NCBI RefSeq assembly: GCF_963678635.1
Contig: NC_087066.1
Span: 63,432,282-63,496,281, forward strand
Source of the DNA: Symsagittifera roscoffensis
Taxonomy: Eukaryota > Xenacoelomorpha > Acoela > Convolutidae
Reading direction: 5' to 3'
DNA: 64,000 bases
Part shown: piece after piece, positions 1 to 12,071 of the stretch
How positions within the stretch are numbered: position 1 is the first letter of the stretch
Layout of the letters: every line of letters starts with the position of its first letter
Position numbers and translations under genes: made by a program
Notes under the pieces: generated by a model
What the model saw: only the letters and a program-made list of their open reading frames with translations
What the model was told of the DNA's origin: nothing
Databases searched by the model: none

Positions 1-576
1 AATTTCAGAAAATTTTGTACTAAAATCTGTTTTGATTTTTCATTTTTTAAAAATGTTTAATATTGCAAGTTTAGCCGAGCTCCGCTTCGCCTCTGGGTAG
101 GTCTAAAGTCGCTGATGGTAAAACGAGCACGTCTCCGAGCACTCTCGAAGTGCATTTTGGATTCGCGCTCGCGAAGTGTTATCGCTTCACAAAAACGTAC
201 CATTTATCTTAGCGCTGATTACATGTCTGGCACAGTCCCGTTGAAGATATGATGTAAATTCCGCTGTCAATTCCTCGACTTGAATCTACCATATGCTTTA
301 GAGAATTTTTTGGTTGCGTTGGTTCATCTGAAACTTAGTTTGCAGAGACACTAAATATAAAGAACAGCTATCTTCTGTTGCCAGATCTGCGAAAGATTAC
401 AAACAGGACGAATGAAAAAAACTCAATTCCTCTCGCGTAAAAATAAACTCAATTCCATTCCTCTCCTTTAAACATGTTTCTATCAAACAGTAATTCCAGG
501 AAACCACGCCAGACATTTGAATTTAAAATTACAATGGAAAAAAATATAGGAGCGGAAACAAAGACAACAACTTTTT

Positions 577-738
577 AACACAAAGGCGAAGCTGCGCTTC
601 ACAAACACTAGCGAAAACACGACAAAAATGCAGCTTATAAGCTAAAATGAAAAAATAAGCATCGAAGTAGTTAAAACTTAGAACCTGCGACCTCGAGAAT
701 TGGAGTCTCACGCCTTATCCTCTCGGCCAAGAACACTT
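577..738 (-). repeat. tRNA-derived SINE, family A
   Basis: Read on the minus strand the copy opens with a tRNA-like head (TTGGCCGAGAGGATAAGG, like a Ser/Leu-type A box), then an anticodon-arm-like GAGA...TCTC stem, then a B-box-like GCAGGTTC. It ends in a tail containing CTCGCTAGTGTTTGTGAAGC followed by CAGCTTCGCCT. The same head and tail recur at 953-1115 and 25203-25395. The head is degenerate at the B box, so this is a dead copy rather than a tRNA gene. Confidence 0.75.
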
Positions 739-952
739 AACAACCGGCAAACACTAGTCACAAATAAAGCAGCTACATATGCTAACAAATTGCCAATGAC
801 ACGCAGCAAAAGTGGCACCAAACACAAAATGACACAATTTTGCAAGTAGTAATTTGAAATATAACAAACTGAAGGCATCCAACATAATTTTGCATGTAAT
901 AGATTGGAAAACCACATAATGTCTAAATTATGCATTTCAAAAACTATAGATA

Positions 953-1115
953 AAACGAGCTTGTTTTCACGCGAGAGGGCAGGACGGGAGATTCCTAATC
1001 GCGAGGTTGCAGCTTCGAATCTGGTGCGTAGCAAAGTTTTATAAATACGAGCCATATTTTAAATTTCTAAGCTGCTTTTTTGTGTTCTCGCTAGTGTTTG
1101 CGAATCGCAGCTTCA
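953..1115 (+). repeat. tRNA-derived SINE, family A
   Basis: Second family A copy. The tRNA-like head is diverged, with a B-box-like GCTTCGAATCTGG near 1010-1022. The tail CTCGCTAGTGTTTGCGAATC, then GCAGCTTCACCTC, matches the 577-738 and 25203-25395 copies. It is in the opposite orientation to the 577-738 copy. Confidence 0.7.
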
Positions 1116-2039
1116 CCTCTTTTAATTTTTTTTATAATTCGTTACTCTCTGAGCCCATTGTTTTTTCAAATTTGGAAAAAACTCGGAAACACAACCCTTA
1201 CCTATACCAGATGAAGACTTAAAACTGTCAACACTATACAGGCCTTTATCATTTCTTTACCTAGTAATTAAAAGTTTCGAAAAGCCAAATCATCAAGTTT
1301 TGGAAACTGAGCTAAACTCTTAGTTGTTACTTTTGACTCTACTCTTTGCTTTGCCAATTAATGCAAATATTCCGCCGACAAGTCCTGGCGCAGAATATGA
1401 GTCCTGGAAGCCTTAGCTGCTTGAATCTTGGGTGTGGCATTCGATCAGAAAGACCTGAAAAAACGTGTCAAAAACGAATTTTTTTGAATCACTTTTATTG
1501 GAGGTTTTCGCTAATTAGAATAAGACGTGTGGTAGAGATAGCAGTCGAGAGAATAACAGTCATCATTATATAAAGAAGAGCGCTCTGAGTTGTAACGATT
1601 GTGCAGCTACATTCGTTGAGCAGCAATTCCTCGGAATCAGGAGGGATAATGGGTGAGTTTGCTACTCTTCCTGGTTGTGAAGAAGACAGCTCTTTGCCAG
1701 GATTCAAGAATCCGGGGGAGGGGGCGGGGTACCGGAGACGGACTGTAAACATTTTTTTTTTCAAAAGTTTTCAGCTTCCTCGAGTGTCCTGAAATGAACG
1801 AAATTAACTTCAAGTTCATTTTTACAGTATGATAAGCTAGGAGTTGAGGAGAAGGGTTAATCCTTCTCCGATGGATATTATGACTGTTAAAAGCACGTGA
1901 AGCTGTGTTTAGACGCTAGCAAGTCGTTTCATGGTAGATTACGCCTCCCCTGCATGGTACCACCCTGTCAGTAACACCTCATTTTACCCTGCAGTTTACT
2001 CAAAACCAAGCCCTCCGAACTAATAATTGTTCCACCCTC

Positions 2040-2215
2040 ATGAGTTCCACTGCCCACCTGCACAGCGACGTTGAAAATTTAAATATCACAAACCACCACT
2101 CTTTGAGTTTCTGAATTTTATTTTTTACATCTTATACCTCATGAGTTCCACTGCTCACCTGCACAGCGACGTTGAAAATTTAAATATCACAAACCATCAC
2201 ACTCTTTCTGAATTT
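2040..2215. repeat. Tandem duplication, period about 101 bp
   Basis: Two neighbouring copies of a segment beginning ATGAGTTCCACTG and running through CAGCGACGTTGAAAATTTAA to a T-rich end start at 2040 and 2141. They differ by a few substitutions and a small indel. Confidence 0.8.
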
Positions 2216-2469
2216 TATTTTTATATCTTTTACCGATCCCATCCCTAACAGTTTTTTTCCACACTCACTGAGTTCCTTCACCATTGCCTAATACGCATAT
2301 CAATTTGAAACCGCTTAATGAAGAAATCATTGACTTCTTTTCACTTACTCATCAATGGAAATACCTCCTCCACCCCACCGCACCCACTGTATGTTTAAAT
2401 CCGAGAAGAAGTCTACTCTTGTATTTTAAATTTTTGTAAAACTTTATGAAACCCAGCCATACAAAGCAA

Positions 2470-2797
2470 GTAACCAAGTTCCTTGCCGAAGACCTACACT
2501 CTAAGGTTATTTGTATCCTTCCGCGATAAGTTGACCCCTAAGAATAAGCCTTCTCTAGAAAGAATCCAGCTGTATGCTGTAAACTCCGGTTCGGCTACAG
2601 CCATCTTTTAAACACTTACATTTCCCAACTAGACGGCTCCCTTTTCTCTCTATGCCCAACCTGTTGCGCCCCACAGTACTTGCCAGTTTTGAACTGTCTC
2701 CAAAATTCCTCCGTGCTTACCAATGTGGCTTCGGCCCGTGGACACCTCGAAGCTTCTAGGCCTCGAGACGGAAGAGCATAACCCGACTTCAGCCTAA
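2470..2797 (+). mobile_element. Non-LTR retrotransposon (LINE) ORF2 3' end, decayed
   Basis: Shifted frames around 2560-2797 resemble the extreme C-terminus of a LINE ORF2: a cysteine-rich stretch (LCPTCCAPQ) and a final segment (KLLGLETEEHNPTSA) ending at the TAA at 2795-2797. Cysteine motifs of this type close the ORF2 of several LINE clades. Frame changes are needed between the pieces, so the copy is dead and 5'-truncated. The clade cannot be named from this fragment. Confidence 0.5.
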
Positions 2798-2952
2798 AAT
2801 AACAATGATAAACGAAAGGGAATAATCAAACCTTCAGCATTTTTGTGAATCCTCAAAAACAAGAATAACATTCAGTTTAGTTCAGTTGTTTTCTGATCTC
2901 TTAGGCGTTTTTGTCGCCTCTCTCGATCAGCTCATGGTGTACTCTTTTTCGA

Positions 2953-3265
2953 TTAATTCGTCTCAAATTTATCAATTCCGCTTGTCTTCCAGTATTTGTC
3001 CAGGTTGTTCTTGAAAGCGTTCAAGGTCTTCGAGTCAATTACTTCTCCTGGCAACATATTCCGATCTGTAGCTGATCTAATGGTAAAAAAAGGTTTTCCG
3101 CAATTCGAGGCTGGCCTTCTTCGTTATCATTTTCTTGTCGTTTGTCCTTGTGTCACGATTATTCAATTCGACAATGACTTTTGTAGCTTTTGGGTCATAA
3201 CGGTTGTAACCTATTTTGAACATGTCGATCATTGTTCCTCGCGTGCTGTGGTATTCAAGTGACAC
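2953..3265 (-). mobile_element. CR1-like LINE ORF2 C-terminal fragment
   Basis: The minus-strand frames translate to the typical end of a CR1/L2-like ORF2: a segment with TRGTMIDMFKIGYNRYD, then LELRKTFFYH, then after a stop and a frame change PGEVIDSKTLNAFKNNLDKYW, ending at the stop at 2953-2955. CR1-type reverse transcriptases usually finish with RGDMI-type, NFF-type and FK-LD-W-type blocks in this order, which is the basis of the call. It is 5'-truncated and lies tail to tail with the LINE relic at 2470-2797. Confidence 0.7.
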
Positions 3266-3429
3266 AAATACATCATTCTTCTCAATTTATATAGCTAATG
3301 AATAAATACACCTATGTAAACCTATAGAAGTCATGCTATGTTTGTTTTTGTATCGCAAGTGGCCCGAGGCTTAGCTTCGCCCCGTGTCGAACTCTCTTGT
3401 GACCATGATTGCAGTTTTCAGACAGCAAG

Positions 3430-6400
3430 ATGACAATTTCCTCTGATGTTTCAAACATTGATCTGACAAAGCCACAATGGAGTCAGGATACATTTGTTGG
3501 AAGAGCGAAGCACTTTTTTGTTGTCACAAACCCACTTAATCTTTTGAAGTCATCTGAAGAGCTTGAGAGGGCTCGGGAAATTGTTCTGAAGCACCAGTAA
3601 GTGTATCAGGTTGACAAGTGACACTTGTTTGAGGTAGCACGTGAAAACTCAGCTCTCAATTTAGGAAAGGAGAGAAGTTCCCAGGGATCACTTCAAAAGA
3701 ACTCTGGCGACAGAAATACATCTATGATTCTGCTTTTCATCCTGATACTGGGGAGAAAATGATGCTGATTGGGCGCATGTCTGCTCAGGTGCCAATGAAC
3801 ATGACGATCGGGGGACTCATGCTCACTTTTTACAAGTTTGGATTCTAGTAGTTAGTTTGAGTTAATCAAGAGTAACTAGTTGCACAAATTGTGTTGCCCC
3901 TACCTATCATTTTTAATCGTTTGATTATTTTATCAATTTTTGTGGCACATGGATGACAACCGATCGTTAAAACTTGAAATAGGTGGAACATTATAGAAAA
4001 ATTGGCAAACTTAAGCTTAGAGTGATCAGAGATGAACGTAGTTTTATCCACCGCTGTAAAATAATCGGGAAGCTAAACTGCTCAGCTTATTTTTGCTCAA
4101 CACTGAAAAACGAATAATTTTCGGATCCGGATGATAGAGCTCCAATAAGATACTATCACTTTATCTGGCATGCTCCAAGCTATCTTTGAGGTAGCCTGCA
4201 TAGCCCGAAAAAGTTCCGTCTTCCTTCCTTTTTTCAACTCTCTCGAGACTAGTCAGAACAACTTGGCGGCATTTCCTGAGTACAACTATTTAACAAGGAT
4301 TCTCAAATTCCTTTGTGCTACCCTAAATGTAAAGTATGATATTTCTATATTGGTCTGTTTAGAACTACGCCAGCTGTTGTTTTTTGGCAGTGGGTCAATC
4401 AAAGTTTCAATGCAGTCGTGAACTACACAAATAGAAGTGGGGATAAGCCGATTGACAAAAAGTAAGTGTCTGTTCAATAAGAGTATGTTCTATGTAGTGT
4501 ATCAAATTTTAAAGAATTGATAGCTGATCGGTTTTAGACAGCTTGGTCTTTCCTATATTGGAGCTACGGGAGGTGCTCTGGGTACAGCTCTAGGACTCAA
4601 CTCTCTAGTGAAGGTGCGAGACTGAAGTACTTTTTCAAAGAAAGGAATCAAAATAGTTATTTTATTTTGCAATCAAAAGTCAAGATAGTGACTGAAAAAA
4701 TTCTTTAGCTTTCCATTTCTAGCACATAGCTACATAACGGGTCTAGGACAACAAGCCGACGGCACTTCAAGCCGAAGGGACTTCATGCCGAAGTTGAAGT
4801 TTTACAACAACATCAAATCACTATTTTTCATCTGTAAAACGTTGCTTTTCAAAAATTTATGCAAGTTTAGTCCATAATAAGCGTTATTCATGATAATTAA
4901 TCACTTCAGATTGGCACCCGTTAATAATATCAGTTTGTTTTTGAAATGCATAAGTTATAAACAAGAGAAATATCTTCAAATCGTGTTTTATTTTTCAACT
5001 TTCCTAAACATCAATTGGAGGCTAAAATTTTATGAAAGCGCCAATAACTACTGAAGAAAGACCATGAAATTGAGAAGATCTTCAAAAAAGTTTTCAAATT
5101 GATCATATTTCATGACTTTTTTATAGGTAATCAGAAGGTCAAAAGTATCATAGTAACCGAGGTTACAGTCAGGAGTCCCTTCATCACGTATTCCAGTCAA
5201 AATCCTTGCAATTTTCTAGATATGGTAGTAATAATGATAAAAGAAGATAGGCTCCTGACCGTAACCTAGGTTACTTTGATACTTTTGACCCTCTGATTAC
5301 CCTTAAAAAAGTTTAAAAAAATACGATCAAGTTGAAAACTTTTTTGAAGATCTTCTCAATTTCATGATCATTCTTGAGTAGTTATTGGCGCTTTCATAAA
5401 ATTTTACGAGACTTATTGAGACAATTTTTCGGCTTGAAGTCCCGTCGGCTTGATGTCCGGCACCCCTACTTAACAAGCAGCTTTTTTTGTATTTTGTTGA
5501 TCTTAAGTTTGATGTTCGGTCGGTTGATATTATTGTAAAGAACCAATTTCCAAACAATGATAGCCGGTTACTGTTTGTACGCGGATTGACGAGAAAGCTA
5601 TACAAACCTATAGAAAGTTAGTTAATTAGGCATAATTGAAATCATTTGTCCGAAAAAAAAGAATAAGAAACAAATTTTTTCCCCTAGTTTGTGCTAAATT
5701 AAGCTAAATTTTTGCATCGAAAATCAAGTTTTCTGAGCCTAAAGTTTTTCAGATAACTAACGTTACTCTATCGCTTTGCTCACTAGAAATTATATTGTAC
5801 CTCTAAAAGTTTCAAACCGCTTTTTCTGAACTCTGGGAGTTTTTTAGGAAGTTTATAATGTCGTTCGAGATACGGCTAAAAGGACTTTAACATGATAGAT
5901 ACATCACTCGGCACATTTCGATGATTATTTACGGCACCTGATTTTGCGTGGTAAGAAGAAAAGAACTGAAACACCCGAATCCAAAGTTCCTTCCATTTTC
6001 AATGGTCGGAGCACTATGAAGATAAAATTTTCCTTGTGCTTAGAATCTGCCTCCCTTGGTGGGTCGCTTGGTGCCATTCGTAGCAGTTGGATCGGCCAAT
6101 TGCATCAACATTCCCATGATGCGAAGCAGGTATTGTACTAAAAAGTTTAAAAATATATTTTTTTTTCGTTAGGGTTTCTTCGATTTAACTTGATGCGTGA
6201 CGTTGAATCATGTGTTTTTCATGATGTTTGAAATACTGCGTTGAAAGCGTCAGTCAAATATTTTTGCTCCTCAATTTTCGGAGATTTAATATGGCTGCGT
6301 TCAGTTTATTGGCAACGCTGTGTGCTATCTTACTGAAATCAGAGAAAATCTATACAATTCAGAGAAAAATTGATACTGCGAAAGTTAGTTCACGTCACGC

Positions 6401-7195
6401 TGCCATCTAATTTTTGAAGCAATGTTAGATTTTTTCTTTGTATTGACTGAAGGGAGTTGTACGACGGGATTCCAGTATTCACGGATTCTGGCGAGAGAGT
6501 AGGAGACTCAGTGGCTGCTGCCAAAAAGGCCATCCCTATTGTCACTGTCTCCAGAGTCCTGATGGCAGTTCCTGGACTCAGTGAGTTTACGAACGTATTT
6601 TTCCCTAGTAAAAGTGCTAAATGATAAAGATAACCCGAAATCCAATTGCACGCTGTATCGTACTTCGATGATTTAGTTTGACAGTCTTAGGATTGACATA
6701 AGTGCTTCTGGAAATTTAAAGCTAACTACAAGGAGGGTACTTAGTGTCATATTACAAAGTCCTTTTTTACACAATCGGAGCGCAGTGTGCAGTAGAGTGT
6801 TTTTAGTTTTACTTCTTTCATGTTTTCATATTTGACCCTTTTGAAGCTATTTTAAGTCGTTTTCTCGCTTGTGTTTTTGAAGTTTAGCTTCGCTTTTGTA
6901 TTACAGTTTGTAGAGGGCGTGAAATAATTTAAGGTCATTTTTAGCACTGGCCCCTATAGTAATGGATCAACTAGATAGGAAAACAACAATTCTCAAAAGA
7001 CGACCTTGGATCGGAGCACCCATTCAAGTAGCTCTTTGTGGGTTGTTTCTAGTCTTTGCCACGCCTCTTTGTTGCGCCCTCTTTCCACAGCAGAGCTCAC
7101 TCTCTTTCGAGAAGTTGGAGCCAGATCTGAAGAAAAAGGCACGAGCTGCAGGGCTCAATGAAAAGTGTTTCGTATATTTCAATAAAGGTTTGTAG
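3430..7195 (+). CDS. SFXN: Sideroflexin (SFXN1/3-like mitochondrial carrier), 7 exons
   Basis: Exons 3430-3596, 3665-3835, 4363-4461, 4538-4613, 6044-6129, 6453-6580 and 6945-7195 join in phase to 978 nt (325 aa plus TAG), close to the roughly 320 aa usual for the family. All introns are GT-AG. Family signatures in order: W-x-Q-D-T-F-x-G-R-A near the N-terminus, [13 protein letters not shown] and [12 protein letters not shown] (exon 2), [20 protein letters not shown] (exon 3), [18 protein letters not shown] (exon 5), [12 protein letters not shown] and a C-terminal YFNKGL (exon 7). Sideroflexins are inner mitochondrial membrane proteins; SFXN1 and SFXN3 carry serine for one-carbon metabolism. 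The ATG at 3430 is chosen because a 3' splice acceptor (TTTTCAG, ending 3421) lies just before it and the protein start aligns with the family; an in-frame ATG at 3409 lies inside that acceptor. The gene looks intact. Which SFXN paralogue it is remains open. Confidence 0.96.
4739..5468. mobile_element. Fold-back DNA element in sideroflexin intron 4
   Basis: The outer ends are inverted repeats: left GACAACAAGCCGACGGCACT followed by TCAAGCCGAA, right the reverse complement of a segment with TTCGGCTTGAAGTCCCGTCG. Long inner arms (about 5023-5181 and 5250-5407) are inverted copies of each other and meet near 5215. No coding capacity is visible. It is a non-autonomous inverted-repeat (MITE or fold-back) element fully inside intron 4 (4614-6043). 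I cannot assign a superfamily. Confidence 0.8.
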
Positions 7196-7927
7196 CAGTC
7201 GATCAATCTGTACAATTCGAGTCAGAATAGTAAAAAAAAATTGACTAAATGGATTTAAAGGCAATTTTTTTCTCAAACTCTTCTAACAAATGCTAGAGCA
7301 AGTGTAGCCTTTTCAAAAATTTGTTAATTTGTAATACTTAAAACATGAGAGTAGTACGTTACTTTTGGAGAACCGGTTAGCGACTTGAATAGGTTGAATG
7401 TCTGACCCGAAATGTCCATATTTATATGAAAGTAACTTGAGGCAGTGGAAACATCCGATAGTTCGAAGTCCTTGAAGGGCGCCGAATTGCACTGAAAAGT
7501 GTGTTTTTAATGAGTTTGGCGCCATGCAAATGTGAGTGTTTTGCTCTCGTTTAAATCAATTTTACTTGAATAGTTCAAACTAGGGTGAAAATTTCAACTT
7601 TGTAGGTGCCTCATCAAAATACATTGGGGTTTCTTTTCCGGGCGAATGAAACGAGTTCAGTTTAAGTCAGACTTATTATAGACTATTGGATGTTTTTGAG
7701 GTCTCATCTTCTATCAAACTGCAGTCGTGTCTACATCAGCAATCTGTTAAATATGTCATCTATGAATCTCAGTGCAATTACATTCAATATTTAAAAAAAG
7801 TTTTGTTTTGCGGTACTACTTAGAGCCAGTTTATTTTCATGTTTAACTATATTTTTCTGGTCTTAATTTATGATTTAAGAAAAGTGTGCCAAACCGATAG
7901 CTCTTTATAGACTCCATTATCAACATA

Positions 7928-9180
7928 TTTTTTATCGCATTCTTTTTGGTGCAAATGAAATAGCTCATTAGTGTTTTGCCTATTTTTTTTTCGAAATTTG
8001 ATTTTTGAAGTTTTTTCTCATAGGATTCTAACCCCCTTTTTTTTAAAGAGAGCCATTTCATTTGAAAAAGGAAGACCTATCAAGCCTGAAGTCCAATCAA
8101 ATCAGAAATAACTTTTTGTATTCATCTAGTTAAAAGTAGTTTTAATTTTTATAGTTTTTTGTATTAAAAAAACGTTCTCTTGAGTTTGTGTTCATTTCCA
8201 GATACTGTTTTGTTTTCAGACCCATTCCTTTTTAATAATAGCTCAATGACATTCCTTTTTTGTCTTCTTAATACTCTTTCAAGGTTCAAGTTGAGGTTCA
8301 ATAAAATCAACGCAGTAGCTCGACAAATATAGAATTTTTTACCATAAAATCAACGCAGCAGCTCGACCCAGCACAGAATGTTTCAACATATTTTTTGTTT
8401 GTCTAATGTATATGCATACATGTTTATCCTTGCGGTAAGCAAGGGTATTGGAATCTGGTATTAGAATTTTTCGCATAAAGATTTTTGTTCACAGAATAGA
8501 GGCAATGGTAATCATTTCACTAACACCGTGTTTAATGTATAGTGTAGTATTTGCATATTAGGTTTGGGCTTTGCGTTCATATTATGAGTTTTTAATCAGT
8601 ATTAATTCTGCCTAAAATTTTTGGAAAAATTTTGGCGCTGGAAGAGGTCGGCTATAATTTCGTCGCTGTTATTTCCGAATTTTTTTTGGTTTTATGCGAT
8701 AGTGATTCATTCCTATATAAATTTTAGAAAAATTTAAATCAACCTAGACAATTAAAAAACTGATAAAAATAAAACGTAAAAGCGTTGTTGTTTTTGGTTG
8801 TTTGATCGGTTTTTATCGCATTCTTTTTGGTGCTGATGAAATAGCTCATTAGTTTTGCACATTTTTTTCGACATTTGATTTTAAAAGTTTTTTCTGATAG
8901 GATTCTAATCCTTTTTTTAAAGACAGCCATTTCATTTGAAAAGGAAAACCTATCAAGCTTGAAGTCCAATAAAATCAGAAATAACTATCTGTATTCATCT
9001 AATTAAAAGTGGTTTTAATGTGTTAAAATTGGTACGAAATAACTAGTTAATTTTTTATAGTTTTTCGTAGATTAAAAAAAAAACGTTCTCTTGAGTTTTT
9101 GTTTATTTCCAGATACTGTTTTGTTTTCGGACTCATTCATTTTTAAAAATAGCACAATGATATTCCTTTTTTATCTTTTT
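7928..9180. repeat. Direct repeat of about 340 bp, two diverged copies
   Basis: Copy 1 (about 7928-8265) and copy 2 (about 8811-9180) both run from TTTATCGCATTCTTTTTGGT through CCATTTCATTTGAAAA, AAACGTTCTCTTGAGTTT and CCAGATACTGTTTTGTTTTC to ATTCCTTTT, with scattered substitutions and one insertion in copy 2. About 550 bp of unrelated AT-rich sequence separates them. It may be a repeat-family pair or a local duplication. Confidence 0.8.
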
Positions 9181-9959
9181 GTAGCGTGTTATTTATTTAG
9201 CGTTTCTTCGATTTTGGTGTTTGTTGAACTTTCTATTTTTAAAATTTTTTGTCAGACCGGAGTTTCTTTTTTCAGGAAGGAAAGTTGGCGTTTGTTTTCG
9301 GCTTTAGAACTTCAATTATTTTGTTTGTTTTTAGCAGCGTCTCTTTCTTGTTTCTACATCTTTGTTTGTTTCGAGCTTTTTTCAGCGATTTCTGCTTTAA
9401 GCAAGAAGAATAATTAAGATTTTGATTTGTTTGTAATTGTTTTTAAAAAATATCATTTTTGATAGTTTTTCGTTTCTAGAAACGTTTTAGATTTTTCAGG
9501 TGAGGTGTGTTTTTTTATTTATCTTACTTGTTTTGATTGTTGCAAAATGATGTGAAATTGTTCGGTAAATTCATGTTGTCTTGTCTGAAAACAACCAATG
9601 TTTTTTTTTCATCAGCGTGCTACTTACGAATAGTTTCATCGGGTTTGTTCGGCATAGCTGACCAGTTTAAAACGTCAGTTGGAGTCAAATTGATTTCGTT
9701 TCTAGTTAACTTTTCGAAAATATTTTCCAACATTTTTCCAATCTGATTTTTAAATTTTTTCTAGACATACATTTTTTTCCATTGCAAGTGGTGCGAAGAT
9801 CTGCTTCGCCTCTGTGTCAGTAATTTAATTAGTTTGTTGATCTCGCTATTTTTGATCTAATTGGGTTGATTCCATAGCTTTTCACAGTTTTAGTCGGTCT
9901 TGGGCTTTTTTTATTGTTTGAAAGTTTTTGACTCTAATAAGTTTTTTGTTTACACAAAC

Positions 9960-10130
9960 CAAACTTGTGTTATAGTATAAATTGTCTTTTTTCCCAACCT
10001 GAGTCGCAAATATTGTTGCGATGCATATATTGTTGCGAAGCAAATATAGTAGCGACAAAATGTGTTCATTTTGAAAGTTTTCATATAGATCAATAACCAG
10101 CTATTAAGTACAGCCAATGCTAAGGATATT
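9960..10130 (+). repeat. Interspersed repeat, recurs at 15950-16115
   Basis: The segment from ACTTGTGTTATAGTATAA through GTCGCAAATATTGTTGCG to AGTACAGCCAATGCTAAGG recurs at 15950-16115 with about 15 percent difference by eye. Shorter pieces appear near 25080 and 29690-29820. It lies close to SINE-B tails, so it may be part of a composite repeat. Confidence 0.7.
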
Positions 10131-12071
10131 AACCCAGACTTTTATATTACAAACAGCTCTAGCTTCAAGGTATCATGGATATGTAGCGTAGAGGTAGTGA
10201 ATGAGACCTGCAACAAAATATGAGGATTCGAACCTGGTCAGTTTCGGATGTTTTAAATAAATGTTTTCGTATACTTGTTAAAATGCGTCCGTTCTATAAA
10301 TTGAGGCATGTTAGTTGGTAATTTTTTTTTCAAATTGACTGATACTGCTAATGCGTCATAATTGGCTTGCGTCACTTTGCAAATAAGTAGACTCATAATT
10401 GGGGTGCGTTGCTTAATAAATTTTGTAGCCTCAAAGTTTTACTCTTTCAGTTTTTCCCAGTAGCGTTATCGGCCATGTTTTTGCTTATGTACGCGAAGTG
10501 CAACTTCGCCTGTGTTAGTCTTTTCAATTCCGTTTTTCAGGTTAGTTCTTCCATTGTGATCTTTGTTGAACCCTAGCTTGAACCCTCCCTATGGTTTAGA
10601 TGACTGATTTCTGCAAATTGAAAAACGAGTTTTTTTGTTTCTTCAACCGACAATTTTTTCAACTGAGTTTGTTTATCTTTTATTTCCATTTCCTTCGCAT
10701 AAGAAAGAGAAAATTGTAGACTTCTATTAGGATGAATCAAAAATTCGACTTGAAGTTTTAAAAAGAAAGCAAAGAATTTTAAAAAAGTGAGCCTGAGTTA
10801 CTTCTTGTTTTGACCACTGAAAAGAGGGAGGAACTTCAAAGGGGGAGAAACGGATGTGTTTCAGTTTTTTTTCACACAAAATCAGGTACTACAAATGATT
10901 ATTGGAATTGGTCTGGTAATACATCATATTAAAGCGCTTTTGGTGGTGAATTGAACGACATCAAATTGTATAAAGTTTTCTCAATGTCGGGAAAAAACGG
11001 TTCGAATTTTTTGGGTTTCAGTCAAATTTTGAGCAAATAAAGGAGCAAGCGGGCTTAAGCTGTGAAAATTTAGTTTAACTCCTTTTTGGAGTTTTTTTCA
11101 GTAAAATTTTGGGAATGAATCTCAAAAAAACGCGAACATTCTGAAATTTTTTCTGATTTGTTTGTTCGTTTTTTCATTTAAATTCGAAAAAAATTTTTTT
11201 TTGTATTTTTTATGATTGGTCATTGGAAAATTCTGTGCTGAATGCACAGTAAGCGTCTATCCTTGTTTTTTATAGTGCTGCTTTATCAGTTTTTTTAACG
11301 AATTAATTGGTCTTAAGTAGTACGAAGGTCTTGGTTGTATCGCAAGTGGTGCGAAGCTCCTCTTCAGCTCTGTTGCAGAAGTCGTTTTAATAAGCGTTGA
11401 AGTTTAAGAGCAATGTGAATAATAATAAGAGAAGCTGGCTATCTGGGAAGTACGACTGAAGTTTCGGCCACGTTAATACAAAAACGGATTTTTTTGTTAG
11501 ATTTGCGTCGCTTTTTGTCCGTTTTGTGATGAGAGAAACTAGATTAAAACTTGTGCGCGATTAAATTAGGCATAATTACCAACAGTTGACTTCATAATTA
11601 AATAAAAACAAAGAAACCGATCAAGTTTTCAAATGATATACGGTGCATGGATATAAAATCTAGCATTCAAAATCGCAATTGTTACATATAGATAAGTGTA
11701 GCGCTAACGCGTACGAGTCCCTAGTCGCCGTTTTGAACAGTGGGCAAGATAACAGCAAAACTCTGTGCTCAGAATAACGTAATGGTAAAACATCTGTCTT
11801 ATTTCAAGTTTATGCACTAGTTTTTAGCTACAAATTTACTATAAATGATCGATATGTAATTGTGAACGAGTAGATTTTTAAAGCACAGTTCAAAACTATT
11901 AGAGTGACTTGAACTGAATTGGAATTATCTGAGCTGACGAGACGCTGAATCAATCCATTGCATAAGAAGATCTAATTTGCAACTGAAAACAAAAATGAAA
12001 ACCGGAAATTACTGCTGCTGAAAATGAATCCAAATTACTTCTGAAGTATGCAAATAAGTTACTCATAAAAT

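Larger units (their letters stand above)
1..2469. other. Gene-free repeat-bearing stretch
   Basis: I see no supportable protein gene here. Apparent open frames are short, T/A-rich and without homology I recognise. The stretch holds two tRNA-derived SINE copies (577-738 minus, 953-1115 plus), a stray SINE tail near 70-105 and a tandem duplication at about 2040-2215. The rest is unassigned AT-rich sequence. Confidence 0.6.
7196..12071. other. Intergenic repeats between SFXN and the first EGF gene
   Basis: No gene is supported. The open frame at 9091-9417 (108 codons) is T-rich with no recognisable motif and begins in a duplicated block. Contents: the duplicated block at 7928-9180, SINE tails near 9781, 10490 and 11340 (variants of GCAAGTGGTGCGAAGCTC), a tRNA-like head near 10185-10240, and a repeat at 9960-10130 that recurs at 15950-16115. 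Confidence 0.6.

Noticed and set aside
708-1055. 115-codon minus-strand frame
   Set aside because: Antisense reading through a SINE-A copy and AT-rich DNA; no motif.
3409-3429. Upstream ATG at 3409 as sideroflexin start
   Set aside because: It lies in the splice acceptor (TTTTCAG) region; the ATG at 3430 fits the family start.
9091-9417. 108-codon + strand frame with several hydrophobic stretches
   Set aside because: T-rich sequence gives Phe/Leu-rich frames by chance; it starts inside a duplicated repeat, has no splice or homology support.
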